Shown here piece after piece: positions 1 through 8,444 of a DNA stretch of 64,000 bases. Position 1 is the stretch's first letter, and each line of letters begins with the position of its first letter. The stretch spans positions 85,651 to 149,650 of the forward strand of contig NZ_BBMP01000024.1 of NCBI RefSeq assembly GCF_000755245.1, read 5' to 3'. This DNA is from Halococcus sediminicola (lineage in GTDB: Archaea; Halobacteriota; Halobacteria; Halobacteriales; Halococcaceae). A model generated the notes under the pieces. That model was not told the DNA's origin. It was given only the letters and a program-made list of their open reading frames with translations, and did no database searches. The translations under genes and the position numbers were made by a program.

Positions 1-206
1 TAATTACGTCTCAGCCACGCCGACAATATCTCAGATAATTGTTTGAAAGAATCCGGTTTCGGCGTCAATCAACACCAGGCTTGGGAGGGTCGGGTCCGTG
101 AGTTCCTTTCGATTGAGGTCTGGAGCGCGAGACGCTTCAGCGAAACGGCCGAAATCGGCGAGTATAACGTATCTATAAGCCGATTTCGTCGTGCTTCAGA
201 CGAGGG

Positions 207-214
207 TTTAAATA
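207..214 (+). promoter_or_regulatory. TATA box candidate for the TFB gene
   Basis: TTTAAATA lies about 90 bases ahead of the TFB reading frame, in a stretch otherwise without a convincing gene (positions 1-300). Archaeal TATA boxes sit about 25 bases ahead of the transcription start, so the RNA would begin near 240 and carry a leader of about 60 bases. The element is seen; its use is inferred. Confidence 0.4.
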
Positions 215-300
215 GCTTCGGTTCCTACATACTGATGTAGCAGCTCGTTGTATCGCCGTCGCAACCGACCCATTGAGTATCCGCTCACTCATACGTTATC

Positions 301-1323
301 TTGGAAGGCAACACAACCCGCATCCGTACGCACGAATCGAACGAACAAACCACTGAAGACACACGCGAAGAAACCACTGGCGAAACCGAACGCGTCTGCC
401 CCGAGTGCGGTGGCCGACTCGTGAACGACGCCGAGCACGGCGAAACCACCTGCGCCGAGTGTGGTCTCGTTGTCAAGGAGGACGAGATCGATCACGGCCC
501 CGAGTGGCGCGCGTTCGACTCGGCCGAACGCGATCGAAAGAAACGCACCGGCGCACCCACCACGAAGCTGATGCACGACAAGGGGCTGTCGAGCCAGATC
601 GGCTGGCAGAACAAGGACGCCTACGGCAACGCCCTGAGTTCGCGCAAGCGCCAGCAGATGAGTCGCCTCCGCACGTGGGACGAGCGCTTTCGCACTCGCA
701 ACTCGAAGGAACGCAATCTCAAACAGGCGCTCGCCGAAATCGAGCGCATGGGGAGCGCGCTCGGCGTCCCGGAGGACGTCCGCAAGACCGCGAGCGTCAT
801 CTACCGACGGGCGCTCTCGGAGGATCTCCTGCCAGGGCGCTCCATCGAGGGCGTCACGACCGCCGCGCTGTACGCCGCGATTCGCCAGATGGGACTTCCC
901 CGAAGCGTCGAGGAGGTCGGAGCGGTGTCGCGCGTGGACGAGATGGAGTTCAAGCGCGCCTACCGCTACATCAATCAGGAACTCAGCCTCGAAGTCGGGC
1001 CGCCGGCTCCCGACCAGTACCTGCCGCGGTTCGCGTCCGACCTCAATGTGAACGACGAGACCGAAGGCCGTGCTCGTGAACTCATTCAAACGGTGATGGA
1101 GGAAGGAGCACACTCCGGCAAGAGTCCCGTCGGCCTCGCCGGCGCTGCGCTGTACGCTGCTGGTATCCTGACGAACAACCGACTGACGCAGGACGAAGTC
1201 AGCGAGGTGGTCGGCGTCAGCACCGTCACGATCCGGAATCGATATCAAGAGCTACTCGAAGTCGAAGGGAAGCGTCAGCAGGCTGAACAGCGAGAATACA
1301 CCGAGACGGAGGCAGCAGTCTAA
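301..1323 (+). CDS. tfb: Transcription initiation factor IIB (TFB paralogue)
   Basis: TFB bridges TBP on the TATA box and RNA polymerase. The 340-aa product has an N-terminal zinc ribbon (Cys33, Cys36, Cys51, Cys54), a B-finger/linker region rich in charged residues near 65-105, and two cyclin-like repeats, at about 125-215 and 225-310. The second ends in an HTH (TQDEVSEVVGVSTVTIRNRY). Haloarchaea usually encode several TFBs, and this one is probably an accessory copy given its mobile-element neighbourhood. The only start in frame between the upstream stop at 274-276 and the zinc ribbon is TTG at 301, which is unusual. No other function is likely. Confidence 0.95.
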   Translation: MEGNTTRIRTHESNEQTTEDTREETTGETERVCPECGGRLVNDAEHGETTCAECGLVVKEDEIDHGPEWRAFDSAERDRKKRTGAPTTKLMHDKGLSSQIGWQNKDAYGNALSSRKRQQMSRLRTWDERFRTRNSKERNLKQALAEIERMGSALGVPEDVRKTASVIYRRALSEDLLPGRSIEGVTTAALYAAIRQMGLPRSVEEVGAVSRVDEMEFKRAYRYINQELSLEVGPPAPDQYLPRFASDLNVNDETEGRARELIQTVMEEGAHSGKSPVGLAGAALYAAGILTNNRLTQDEVSEVVGVSTVTIRNRYQELLEVEGKRQQAEQREYTETEAAV

Positions 1324-1518
1324 TGACGGATCGACGTGGCCTGCCGGGAGTGTCACAGTCTCCACGAGGCGAGCGTGCAAACCTGTCCCGTCTGTGGCTC
1401 GTCGAGCCTCAGTGATGACTGGGCGGGCTGTGTCATCGTTGCCCACCCGAACCAAAGCGATGTCGCAGGGACGATGAACGTCACCCAGCTAGGGACGTAC
1501 GCGCTGAAGGTTCGATAA
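1323..1518 (+). CDS. spt4: Spt4-like zinc ribbon (RpoE2), start region possibly frameshifted
   Basis: Spt4 partners Spt5 as a transcription elongation factor. The readable 60-aa frame runs from GTG 1336 and has the paired zinc motif CRECH...CPVCGSSSLSDDWAG and the C-terminal NVTQLGTYALKVR typical of archaeal Spt4. ATG 1323, which overlaps the TFB stop, is in another frame. It reads MTDRR and would join ACRECH exactly if one G near 1337 were removed, and that is how family members usually begin. So the gene either uses GTG 1336 and has lost a few residues, or carries a one-base insertion. It is translationally coupled or close to TFB and may be a decayed extra copy. Confidence 0.75.
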
Positions 1519-1663
1519 CAGCGCGAAAATCGACTTCTTATGACGCCATGCTTGCCGGATTTGCCATCCCTTCTTTCACACCCCATTTGATGAGGAGGAC
1601 GTTGACTGGGTACGCTGCGATCACCTCCATCGAAAGCAAAAATACGAGCGCACTCCAGAAGAG

Positions 1664-1766
1664 ATGAAGTCAGGCAGTTTTATCATATGCAATGGATATT
1701 GAAATCAATTGATGGTCTAAATTCCATATAGGACTATGCATGATAAATCGACCTAGCCGAGTTCAG
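1664..1766 (-). repeat. Dispersed ~100-bp non-coding repeat, copy D2
   Basis: Read on the minus strand this stretch goes CTAGGTCGATTTATCAT, then GGAATTTAGACCATC, then ACTGCCTGACTTCA. The same order of blocks occurs in the adjacent copy (1767-1868) and near 3.1, 12.3 and 58.8 kb. It lies in the gap 1519-1895, which has no gene I can support. Boundaries are approximate. It may be a relic of a small transposable element. Confidence 0.6.
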
Positions 1767-1868
1767 CCTGAACTCGGGCAGGTGGTTTTCTCATGCACTA
1801 TGAACATTGGAATCAACCGATGGCCTAAATTTCGCAGAATTCTGTGGATGACAAATCGACCTAGTCGG
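1767..1868 (-). repeat. Dispersed ~100-bp non-coding repeat, copy D1
   Basis: The minus strand reads CTAGGTCGATTTGTCAT, GCGAAATTTAGGCCATCGG, GTGCATGAGAAAACCACC and TGCCCGAGTTCAGG. This is the best-preserved match to copy A at about 3.1 kb. It sits head-to-tail with copy D2. The two are joined by a palindrome with 9-bp arms (CCGAGTTCA, 3-base loop, TGAACTCGG) at 1757-1777. Confidence 0.65.
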
Positions 1869-1895
1869 GATCGGACACGGAATAAATGGTAAGCT

Positions 1896-2957
1896 CTAGA
1901 AACTGTCGATGACGGGGATACCCATCGTCTCGAAGTCGCTCATCGACGCCAACTGGTCCGAAACGTCGTCAAGATCCACTGTTCCGGACACTACGGCGCT
2001 CGGGTCGAGTTTGCCGTCGTCGACCATCCGAAAGATTTCTTCGTAGTTCGTCGGGGCCATTCCAAAGGAGCCGATGAACTCGATCTCATTCATCACCATC
2101 ATGTCCGTCGGCAGTTCGACCATGCCCTGTTCGTCCTGCGTCGAGAGACCGACCTGAACATGCTGGCCGCGGGTGCCGAGGCTCATCACGGAGTTCTGGC
2201 AGGTGGTCGCGACCCCGAGCGCGTCGACCGAGACCGCCGCGCCACCGTTCGTGATGTCTTTCACCTCGCCGGGGGTATCCTCAACCTCGCTCGCGTTGAC
2301 CGTCTCGCTCGCGCCGATTTCTTCGGCCTTGTCGAGTTTTTCGTCCTTCAGATCGACCGCGACGACGTTCCCTCCGAGCGCACTCGCGATGTGGACAGCC
2401 GAAAGACCGACGCCGCCACAGCCGTGGACCGCGACCCAGTCACCGCCCGAGATGTCGGCTTGGTGGGCGAGCGCGTGAAACGAGGTCATGAACCGACACC
2501 CGAGACCGGCCATATCGACCGAGGAAACGCCATCGGGAAGCGGGATGGCGTTTTGGTCCGCCGTCGGAACGTGGAGTTCTTCAGCGAACGCACCGGGCGC
2601 TGACTCCACGAATCCGAGGGGACGCACGTTCTCACACGTATTGCCGTGGCCGGTGCGACACTGAGGACACGTCCCATCGCCGAGGTTGAACGGAACAGTG
2701 ACTTGGTCGCCCTCGGCCACGTTCTCGACCTCGTCGCCGACCGCAATTACTCTGCCCGCGGGTTCGTGACCGAGGATTTGGCCCGCATCAGGTTGGATGC
2801 CGAGCCAGTCCCACTCGCCCTGCCAGCCGTGCCAATCGCTCCGACAGATACCACACGCCTCCATTTCGACCACCGCACCCGTCGGGTCGGGATCGGGTGC
2901 GTCCACGTCCTGAATGTCGAGCGGTTCGCCGTACTCTTCGAGGACAGCTGCATGCAT
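1896..2957 (-). CDS. Zinc-dependent alcohol dehydrogenase (MDR family)
   Basis: A 353-aa medium-chain dehydrogenase that oxidises an alcohol to an aldehyde or ketone with NAD(P). Catalytic zinc ligands lie in CGICRSDWHG and LGHEPAGRV. The structural-zinc lobe is CPQCRTGHGNTC, and the Rossmann motif is GCGGVGLSAV. The start was set at ATG 2957 (MHAAVLEEYGEP), because the frame open to 3059 adds 34 residues that do not look like the family. The gene stands alone between non-coding repeats, with a transposase upstream. The substrate cannot be told from the sequence; it resembles the AdhP/ethanol-dehydrogenase group. Confidence 0.85.
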   Translation of the reverse strand: MHAAVLEEYGEPLDIQDVDAPDPDPTGAVVEMEACGICRSDWHGWQGEWDWLGIQPDAGQILGHEPAGRVIAVGDEVENVAEGDQVTVPFNLGDGTCPQCRTGHGNTCENVRPLGFVESAPGAFAEELHVPTADQNAIPLPDGVSSVDMAGLGCRFMTSFHALAHQADISGGDWVAVHGCGGVGLSAVHIASALGGNVVAVDLKDEKLDKAEEIGASETVNASEVEDTPGEVKDITNGGAAVSVDALGVATTCQNSVMSLGTRGQHVQVGLSTQDEQGMVELPTDMMVMNEIEFIGSFGMAPTNYEEIFRMVDDGKLDPSAVVSGTVDLDDVSDQLASMSDFETMGIPVIDSF

Positions 2958-3032
2958 ACCAGTTACGACAACGGCGGCCAATTGTAAGTAGGTTCTGTCT
3001 GCTCGGACTTTGTTAGAAAAGCCAAGTCTAGA

Positions 3033-3165
3033 ACAGAGGTTAGCTAGATGATTCGTCATATACAGCCTCCAGCGAAATTTAGACTGGTGGTGTAGATTTC
3101 ACGTTTGGCTGTGCATGAGCAAACCACCTGCCCGACTTCAGGTACTATCTGATGTCGGCTAGGTC
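3033..3165 (+). repeat. Dispersed ~100-bp non-coding repeat, copy A
   Basis: The blocks ACAGAGGT, GATTCGTCAT, GCGAAATTTAGACTGG, GTGCATGAGCAAACCACC and TGCCCGACTTCAGGTACTAT appear in the same order as in copies B (12.3 kb), C (58.7 kb) and D (1.7 kb). After the last block a second unit seems to start (GGCTAGGTCGGTG). The rest of the gap 2958-3336 holds no gene I can support. Confidence 0.65.
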
Positions 3166-3336
3166 GGTGCTGAATGCACGGAACAGACATTCGTTGCAGG
3201 CTATTTCTTGCCGTAGCAAAGAACCCACCGACGGAATCGGGCCGGAATTTCAGAATCAGTTTCTCAAGGTGTGAAACAAACGACCGTTCAATAGAGTCGA
3301 CGCTCACGACCGGGCAGTCACAGGGATGTTCGGGGC

Positions 3337-5334
3337 TCAGTCAGGCGGATCGAGTCCGTGATACTGCTTCGCCACGGTCAGAAACTGGTTTGCGTCTACC
3401 CGCGGCGCGTAGGACCTGTTCTCGCCGTCGATAGCAATCTTCACCAGGAGGTCCACCAGCCGCCACACGTTGTAGAGCACGCACGCGAACGCGAAGTTGA
3501 AGAACCGATAGTCGCGTTCAGTCGAGGTGGTTCGCACCATGAAGTGTTTCTGCTTCTTGAAGCCGTTCTCAATACCCCAACGGTGCCGATACCATCGAAT
3601 CAGCCGTTCGATCATGTGGACGAACGCCTTGCCGTCCATCTGCTGATCGTCGGCGTCACCCGCGGTTACGTAAGGATGATTCGTTTCGAATACCACGGTT
3701 TCGCCGGTGTCCACCTCTCCCTCCTGTGCTCTCTGCTTACGCTCTTCGACTGCCTCTTCGCGCTGGATGTCCGCGAGCAACCGCGAAAACGACAACCCCT
3801 CGCTCGGTTCGCTATCCACGTCCTCGAACTCCCACTCGCCGCACAGCTCCGTCCACACTGCTGAGAGATCGTCTTCTTCATCCTCGTCGTCGTCCGAGTT
3901 CGAGTGCTTCGGGAGGTAGACCTGCTTGCGGGTGGGCGTCCCATCGTCGGCTTTCTCCTCCGTGACGTGGAACCGTTCGCCGTTACGGTACATCCACTCG
4001 ATGGTGTCTGCTTCGTCGCTAGTGGCGAAGATGCGCGTGGGATTCAGATAGTGGACATCGTACTCCTCGCAGGTATTCTTCACTGGATCGCTATCGAACT
4101 CGCGGTCCATCATCACGAGGTCGATATCCACCATCTCGGTCGCCTGCGATAGGAGCTTCTCGACGATCTCGTCTTTCGACTGTCCGCGCACGCGCGGGAT
4201 GGCGTCGAGAACGAGCGGGACGTCCATCCCGACGATCTTGAGCACCGCCCACTGGTAGTAGTCGTTGCCGTCCTTGTACCCGAGGATATCGTCTTCGTGG
4301 CCCTCTTCGTCGCCAGTGAACGGGAAGCCCTTGGTCACGTCGATGGCCGCAAAGACCGGCCCGTCGAGTTCACCGTTCTGGCGGGCGCGAGCGATCAACA
4401 TCCGCGTGGTGCTGCGCAGCATCTCCCGAATCTCCGCGATCGAGAGCTTCCCGATCTGGTAGCGGTGGGTCGATCCCGTGGGAATCCGCTCTCGTGTCGT
4501 ATCAAGCGAGAACGAGGCGGGGCCGCTGCGCGCGTACATGTCCTCGCGCATCCCCATGTAGGCGTGCTGTTCCCAGAAGGCGCTCTCATGAATCTGCCAG
4601 TTCTGGCCGCGGTCAAGCGCGAAGGCGTCGGTCACGAACGGCTTGGCCTGCTGCCAGACCTCGTCGGTCTTCACGGCGACGATCTGGTGTTCGGGACGGC
4701 TGTCGTCCTCCGAGCCAGCCGGTTCGTGCGTCTCGATCCGATCGGGAAGCGACACCTCGCAGGCGCGTGCGGCCCTCACAATCGTATCGGCACACTCCTG
4801 TACGGCGTCACGCAGGTGTTCGCTGAAGCGTTCGTTCCACGCACGCCAGAACGTCGATTGATTCGGGAGCGACTCAAAGCCGAGCTTTTGACGGAGCGAG
4901 GGATGGGCTCGGAGGTAGTCGTGGAGGGCAGTTTCGTCCCAGCCGTTGAGTTTCTTAAGCAGACCGGCTCGAACGTGGACCGGCATCGGATACCGTCCCG
5001 AATACGGCGCTAGCGAGTCGTGCGCAGCAAAGGTGAGATGATCGATCGGGAGGTGGCAGACCAGCGTCTCGATGTCGGCGTAGGTCTCCCATCGCTCGCA
5101 CTGTGATTGCGCGATGGTCGTGACATCCGCGATGAATCTGTCGAGGTCATCACCACTCCCGTCGGATTCGCCCTCGAAAAACTGGGACTGGCCGTTGTAG
5201 CCGGTGGCGTCGGCGATGAGAGCCGCTGCAACCATCTCCGTAGTGTCGTTCAGCGGGGTTGTGGTGGATGATTTCGCGTCGATACATGCATCTGTGTCGG
5301 GTGAGTCCGACTCTGGCGTTGGCGTCGTCTCCAT
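3337..5334 (-). CDS. IS4-superfamily transposase, long form (665 aa)
   Basis: A DDE transposase that cuts and joins the ends of its insertion sequence. The N-terminal 90 residues are acidic and low in complexity. The core has FAAIDVTKGFPF and MMDREFDSD as likely first and second catalytic Asp segments. The C-terminal YRHRWGIENGFKKQK fits the IS4 signature Y-(2)-R-(3)-E-(6)-K. An acidic insert (SDDDEDEEDD) interrupts the domain near residue 470, as is common in halophiles. The frame is intact. I searched by eye for terminal inverted repeats at 3160-3340 and 5335-5420 and found none I trust, so the element borders are open. Confidence 0.85.
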   Translation of the reverse strand: METTPTPESDSPDTDACIDAKSSTTTPLNDTTEMVAAALIADATGYNGQSQFFEGESDGSGDDLDRFIADVTTIAQSQCERWETYADIETLVCHLPIDHLTFAAHDSLAPYSGRYPMPVHVRAGLLKKLNGWDETALHDYLRAHPSLRQKLGFESLPNQSTFWRAWNERFSEHLRDAVQECADTIVRAARACEVSLPDRIETHEPAGSEDDSRPEHQIVAVKTDEVWQQAKPFVTDAFALDRGQNWQIHESAFWEQHAYMGMREDMYARSGPASFSLDTTRERIPTGSTHRYQIGKLSIAEIREMLRSTTRMLIARARQNGELDGPVFAAIDVTKGFPFTGDEEGHEDDILGYKDGNDYYQWAVLKIVGMDVPLVLDAIPRVRGQSKDEIVEKLLSQATEMVDIDLVMMDREFDSDPVKNTCEEYDVHYLNPTRIFATSDEADTIEWMYRNGERFHVTEEKADDGTPTRKQVYLPKHSNSDDDEDEEDDLSAVWTELCGEWEFEDVDSEPSEGLSFSRLLADIQREEAVEERKQRAQEGEVDTGETVVFETNHPYVTAGDADDQQMDGKAFVHMIERLIRWYRHRWGIENGFKKQKHFMVRTTSTERDYRFFNFAFACVLYNVWRLVDLLVKIAIDGENRSYAPRVDANQFLTVAKQYHGLDPPD

Positions 5335-5539
5335 GTCGTATATCTAATCGCTCCTCCAAGTTGTCCGACGGATGACTACTGAGCGGAGGGGTCGCTGCTC
5401 ACACGCGGCTCCCGTAGTGCGGTGAGTGTTGTTCCATCGGTTTCTATCGGGGAGGACGACCGTTTGTCACCGGATCATGGTTACGTCGATTTCGCTGGGG
5501 GGCACCGATGGCTCCGAACGCTTGCATTCCGACAAGCAG

Positions 5540-6301
5540 CTACTGCTCTGGGCTTCTCGTCGGTATGGGTGGGTGGCCGTTCTGGGCGTCGAGCGCCGGG
5601 AGATCCTTCTCGCCAGCGCTGACCTTTGCGCGTTCGAGCCGCCACTGGTCGTTGTCGAACGGGACGTCGTAGTTCGCCTCGGCCCGTGCGAGGATGCTCT
5701 GGACCGCTGAATCGGGGATTTCGAAGAAGGCGGCGGTGGCGTGTTTCTCGCGGCCCTTGCGAACCTCGCGGATGAACGTTTGGGTGCGGACGTACTCGGC
5801 GGGAATCTGCTGGAGGAAGCCGTCCTCGACGGTGTAGCCGAAAGGTGGGCGGCCAACGCGCTTCCCGTCGGCGATGGCGGCGTCGATACCCTCCTGGACG
5901 CGCGAGCGGATCATCTTTCGCTCGGCGTCGGCGAACACCATCATCATGTTGAGCATCATCTCGGCCATCCAGTCGTCCTCGCCGACCGTCCCAATCGGCT
6001 GGTTCACGAGGTCGATGTCGACGCTCTTCTCGCGGAGGTCCTCGACAAAGCCAGCGAGGTCGGCGAACGACCGACCGAGCCGATCGAGTTCGTGAGCAAC
6101 CACCACGTCGTACTCGGCGACGTGCTCGCGGAGGCGCTGATACTCCTGCCGGGAGGTCGAGGCCCCGCTCTCGCCGAGGTCGCAGAACCACTCGATCTGG
6201 TTCGAGGTCTCCTCCTCGCTGTACTTCTGGCGGATCGCACGCATCTGGCGATCCTCGTTCTGGTCGTCGGTCGAGACGCGGACGTAGGCGGCGATCTGCA
6301 T
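5540..6301 (-). CDS. Serine recombinase (resolvase/invertase family)
   Basis: A site-specific recombinase using a serine nucleophile. It starts MQIAAYVRVSTDDQNEDRQM, where the Ser of RVSTDDQ is the expected active residue. It continues with the family blocks VVAHELDRLGRS and RVQEGIDAAIADGKRVGRPPFGY. The C-terminal 80 residues form a short DNA-binding arm. ATG 6301 was chosen because the family begins here and the frame upstream only adds unrelated residues. It lies 205 bases from the large transposase in the same direction, and may resolve cointegrates of that or another element. That link is inference. Confidence 0.9.
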   Translation of the reverse strand: MQIAAYVRVSTDDQNEDRQMRAIRQKYSEEETSNQIEWFCDLGESGASTSRQEYQRLREHVAEYDVVVAHELDRLGRSFADLAGFVEDLREKSVDIDLVNQPIGTVGEDDWMAEMMLNMMMVFADAERKMIRSRVQEGIDAAIADGKRVGRPPFGYTVEDGFLQQIPAEYVRTQTFIREVRKGREKHATAAFFEIPDSAVQSILARAEANYDVPFDNDQWRLERAKVSAGEKDLPALDAQNGHPPIPTRSPEQ

Positions 6302-6337
6302 GGTGTGTTCGGACACCCTATTCGTACCGCGATTTAG

Positions 6338-6346
6338 TATATAAAG
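6338..6346 (-). promoter_or_regulatory. TATA box of the serine recombinase
   Basis: On the minus strand CTTTATATA sits 37-45 bases ahead of ATG 6301. That spacing predicts a very short leader, as is usual in haloarchaea. Confidence 0.5.
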
Positions 6347-6575
6347 AGTAGGGGTTTTCGTATCGATATGGAAAGCTACTGTTTTTCGTCGTCGCACAGA
6401 ATGTTATTCGGTTCTCTAATTCTGAGCCGAAGACTCCGACTCAGTATCTCATACATCGCCTGTCATACCGACCAAATCCATGGGAAGATAGCTACGGCCT
6501 CGTTTCCAACGAATCAGAAATATTATAACCATTCGACGGTCTCGACAGTAACTGAAAGCACACCATCCCAGTGAC

Positions 6576-7235
6576 TCACTCGTCTTCAGTCTCATCAACC
6601 AAGAGCGTATTCTCGATGAGATTCCCTGTTGCGCGGCGCAACCGCTCGGAAAGTGCTTGATGCGAGATGTCGAGCGTTGTGGCGAGAGCGCCCATATCGA
6701 TATCCCGCGGGACCTCGTAATACCCGTGCTCGTAACCTTCGGTCAGCGCTTCCTGTTGGCTTTCAGTGAGACCAAAGCGCGCCCGCTCAACGTTATCGAC
6801 TTCGTAGAGCCGGCGAAGGTCGAGAGACAATTCGTGCTCACGAGCGAACTCGTTTACCTCCGAGATGACGTCTCGGTCGGGAAACAGCACCCGCAGAGTC
6901 CACTGACCGTCCGCGGCAACGGCTTGGTGGACGGTCGCCTGACATTCAGAGACCATATGACCGATAACGCGGGCCTCGTCGGCCCATGAAAGCCGATACA
7001 AGCGCTCGCCGTCGGTGTCGGAGAGCAGTTCGATGTCGTTGACACTTGGATCGGTATCGAGTAGTTGCGTGAGGTCGTCGAGTTCTCCACCGGAGACCCA
7101 GATAAACGGGATGATGTGGGTCGTGTCGTGGGCAACCACGCGCTCGACTTCACAGACGAGTTCGGGCCGGCGTTCGAGTGTTTCCCGGAGCGCGAACTCC
7201 TCGGCCGGAATAACGAACTCTGCGATCGAAGCCAT
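6576..7235 (-). CDS. Bat-type HTH transcriptional regulator 1
   Basis: A 219-aa regulator of the bacterioopsin-activator type without PAS/GAF sensor modules upstream. The N-terminal 150 residues match the Bat-associated ligand-like domain (MASIAEFVIPAEEFALRETL; WTLRVLFPDRD). The C-terminus is an HTH_10 domain (LTESQQEALTEGYEHGYYEVPRDI, then ISHQALSERLRRA). ATG 7235 is preferred to the start at 7394, because the extra 53 residues are unlike the family. It is the first of a row of Bat-like and TrmB-like genes up to 12.2 kb. The regulated genes are unknown. Confidence 0.85.
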   Translation of the reverse strand: MASIAEFVIPAEEFALRETLERRPELVCEVERVVAHDTTHIIPFIWVSGGELDDLTQLLDTDPSVNDIELLSDTDGERLYRLSWADEARVIGHMVSECQATVHQAVAADGQWTLRVLFPDRDVISEVNEFAREHELSLDLRRLYEVDNVERARFGLTESQQEALTEGYEHGYYEVPRDIDMGALATTLDISHQALSERLRRATGNLIENTLLVDETEDE

Positions 7236-7517
7236 GAACGGCGAAATACCCTTGCGAATGAAAGAACGTCGGTCCGTCATCTGACGAACATACTCACAAC
7301 GCAAATGACGGAAAAAGCCCTGCTGTGATTCGAATCGGAACAGATCGACGACGAATCCACCGGCTGTTTTTCCGAGTGATTTCACCTCACCCATCCGATC
7401 GCACAGTACAGCCGTGGTCGACCCGGATTGGGATTCCGAGTATCATCGTGAACTGCGATATTTTCACTACATCTCTCACAACACCGTTATTCGTCGGGTA
7501 GAAAAAACCGATAACAG

Positions 7518-8003
7518 ATGAAGACTGTTGTCACGGCGCGAGTTCCAATCGCCGAATTCGCGCTATCTACGACGTTCGGAGCACTCCCCGACGTAAAAGT
7601 CACGGTCGATCCGATCGTCGAATCCGACGGCGAGACGGCGATTCCCGTGGTTTGCGTGCGTGGGGGCGACCGTACTGCGCTCGCCGACGCCTTCGCGGCT
7701 GATCCGAGCGTCGCGTGTACATCGGCGCTCCGTCATCAAGAGAAGGGGGATACACACTCCTACCGAGTGGACTGGAGCGACGACGTTTATCGGGCACTGG
7801 ATACGCTTACCGCAGCGGACGGCAGGCTCCTCGATATCTGCGGCCAGCACGGACACTGGCGATTCCGGCTGCTCTATCCACACCGGGAGTACCTCCTAAC
7901 AGCACACGAACACTGGACCAAACAGGGAGTACCCGTCGATATCGAACGCATACACGAGGCCGACGGCCGGCTATCGACCGATGCTGATTTCTCCGGACGA
8001 TAA
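7518..8003 (+). CDS. Bat-type N-terminal domain protein lacking the HTH
   Basis: The 161 residues (MKTVVTARVPIAEFALSTTF..., WRFRLLYPHREYLL) correspond to the N-terminal domain of its Bat-like neighbours, with the same order of conserved blocks. The frame stops at 8003, before the place where the HTH_10 segment should begin. The following 60 bases do not resume an HTH in another frame that I can see. It may be a truncated gene or a free-standing sensor/oligomerisation module that titrates the full-length regulators. It is divergent from regulator 1, 282 bases away. Confidence 0.7.
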   Translation: MKTVVTARVPIAEFALSTTFGALPDVKVTVDPIVESDGETAIPVVCVRGGDRTALADAFAADPSVACTSALRHQEKGDTHSYRVDWSDDVYRALDTLTAADGRLLDICGQHGHWRFRLLYPHREYLLTAHEHWTKQGVPVDIERIHEADGRLSTDADFSGR

Positions 8004-8064
8004 GAGGAAATCCGAAGCGAGAGGAAACGAGAAAAGATAGTTGCTGCCCGACTGGCCGCAATCT

Positions 8065-8262
8065 TCAGTCTGTCGACTGTCTCGTGAGATCCGTGGCGAA
8101 CCCGTCAGTCGGTGGCTCGTCAGTGTCGAAGAGACAGTCGATGTCGTGACCCGTAGTGACCGCGTGCTCGATCGCGAGCTGTGTTCGTTCGGAGACCATG
8201 TGATCTGCACTACTAACGGACCACCCACACTCGGTGCAATAGTTTTCCTTGACACGACTCAT
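8065..8262 (-). CDS. Small zinc-finger-like protein
   Basis: A 65-aa protein starting MSRVKENYCTECGWSVSSAD and followed by a His-containing helix (LAIEHAVTTGHDIDC). The CxxC...HxxxxxH spacing suggests a single zinc finger of the kind common in haloarchaeal microproteins. ATG 8262 is chosen over 8277, which adds only five residues. It is convergent with the HTH-less Bat protein. No precise function can be given; regulatory or DNA-contact roles are plausible. Confidence 0.65.
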   Translation of the reverse strand: MSRVKENYCTECGWSVSSADHMVSERTQLAIEHAVTTGHDIDCLFDTDEPPTDGFATDLTRQSTD

Positions 8263-8444
8263 GGTACTGAATAGCACCTACACTCCAAAAAGCTTTTTGT
8301 GAGGATCTGGGGTAATCTCTGTAAACGGGCCATGTCGCACTATTCTCGTGTATAGAGAGACGCCCCCAAATATTCGTATCGATCGAGGCACTCGAATCCT
8401 CGACCCGTTCGGTGTCGACACACGGGATCGAAATTCCGAGGCGC

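Noticed and set aside
43..240. 65-aa open frame ahead of TFB
   Set aside because: It spans the TATA-like element, has no family resemblance and ends in the presumed TFB leader.
289..1248. 319-aa minus-strand open frame opposite TFB
   Set aside because: It is the antisense of a clear TFB gene. High G+C leaves such frames open, and its composition does not match a protein family.
3160..5420. Terminal inverted repeats and target duplication for the 665-aa transposase
   Set aside because: No convincing matching ends were found by eye on either side. Borders are left undefined.
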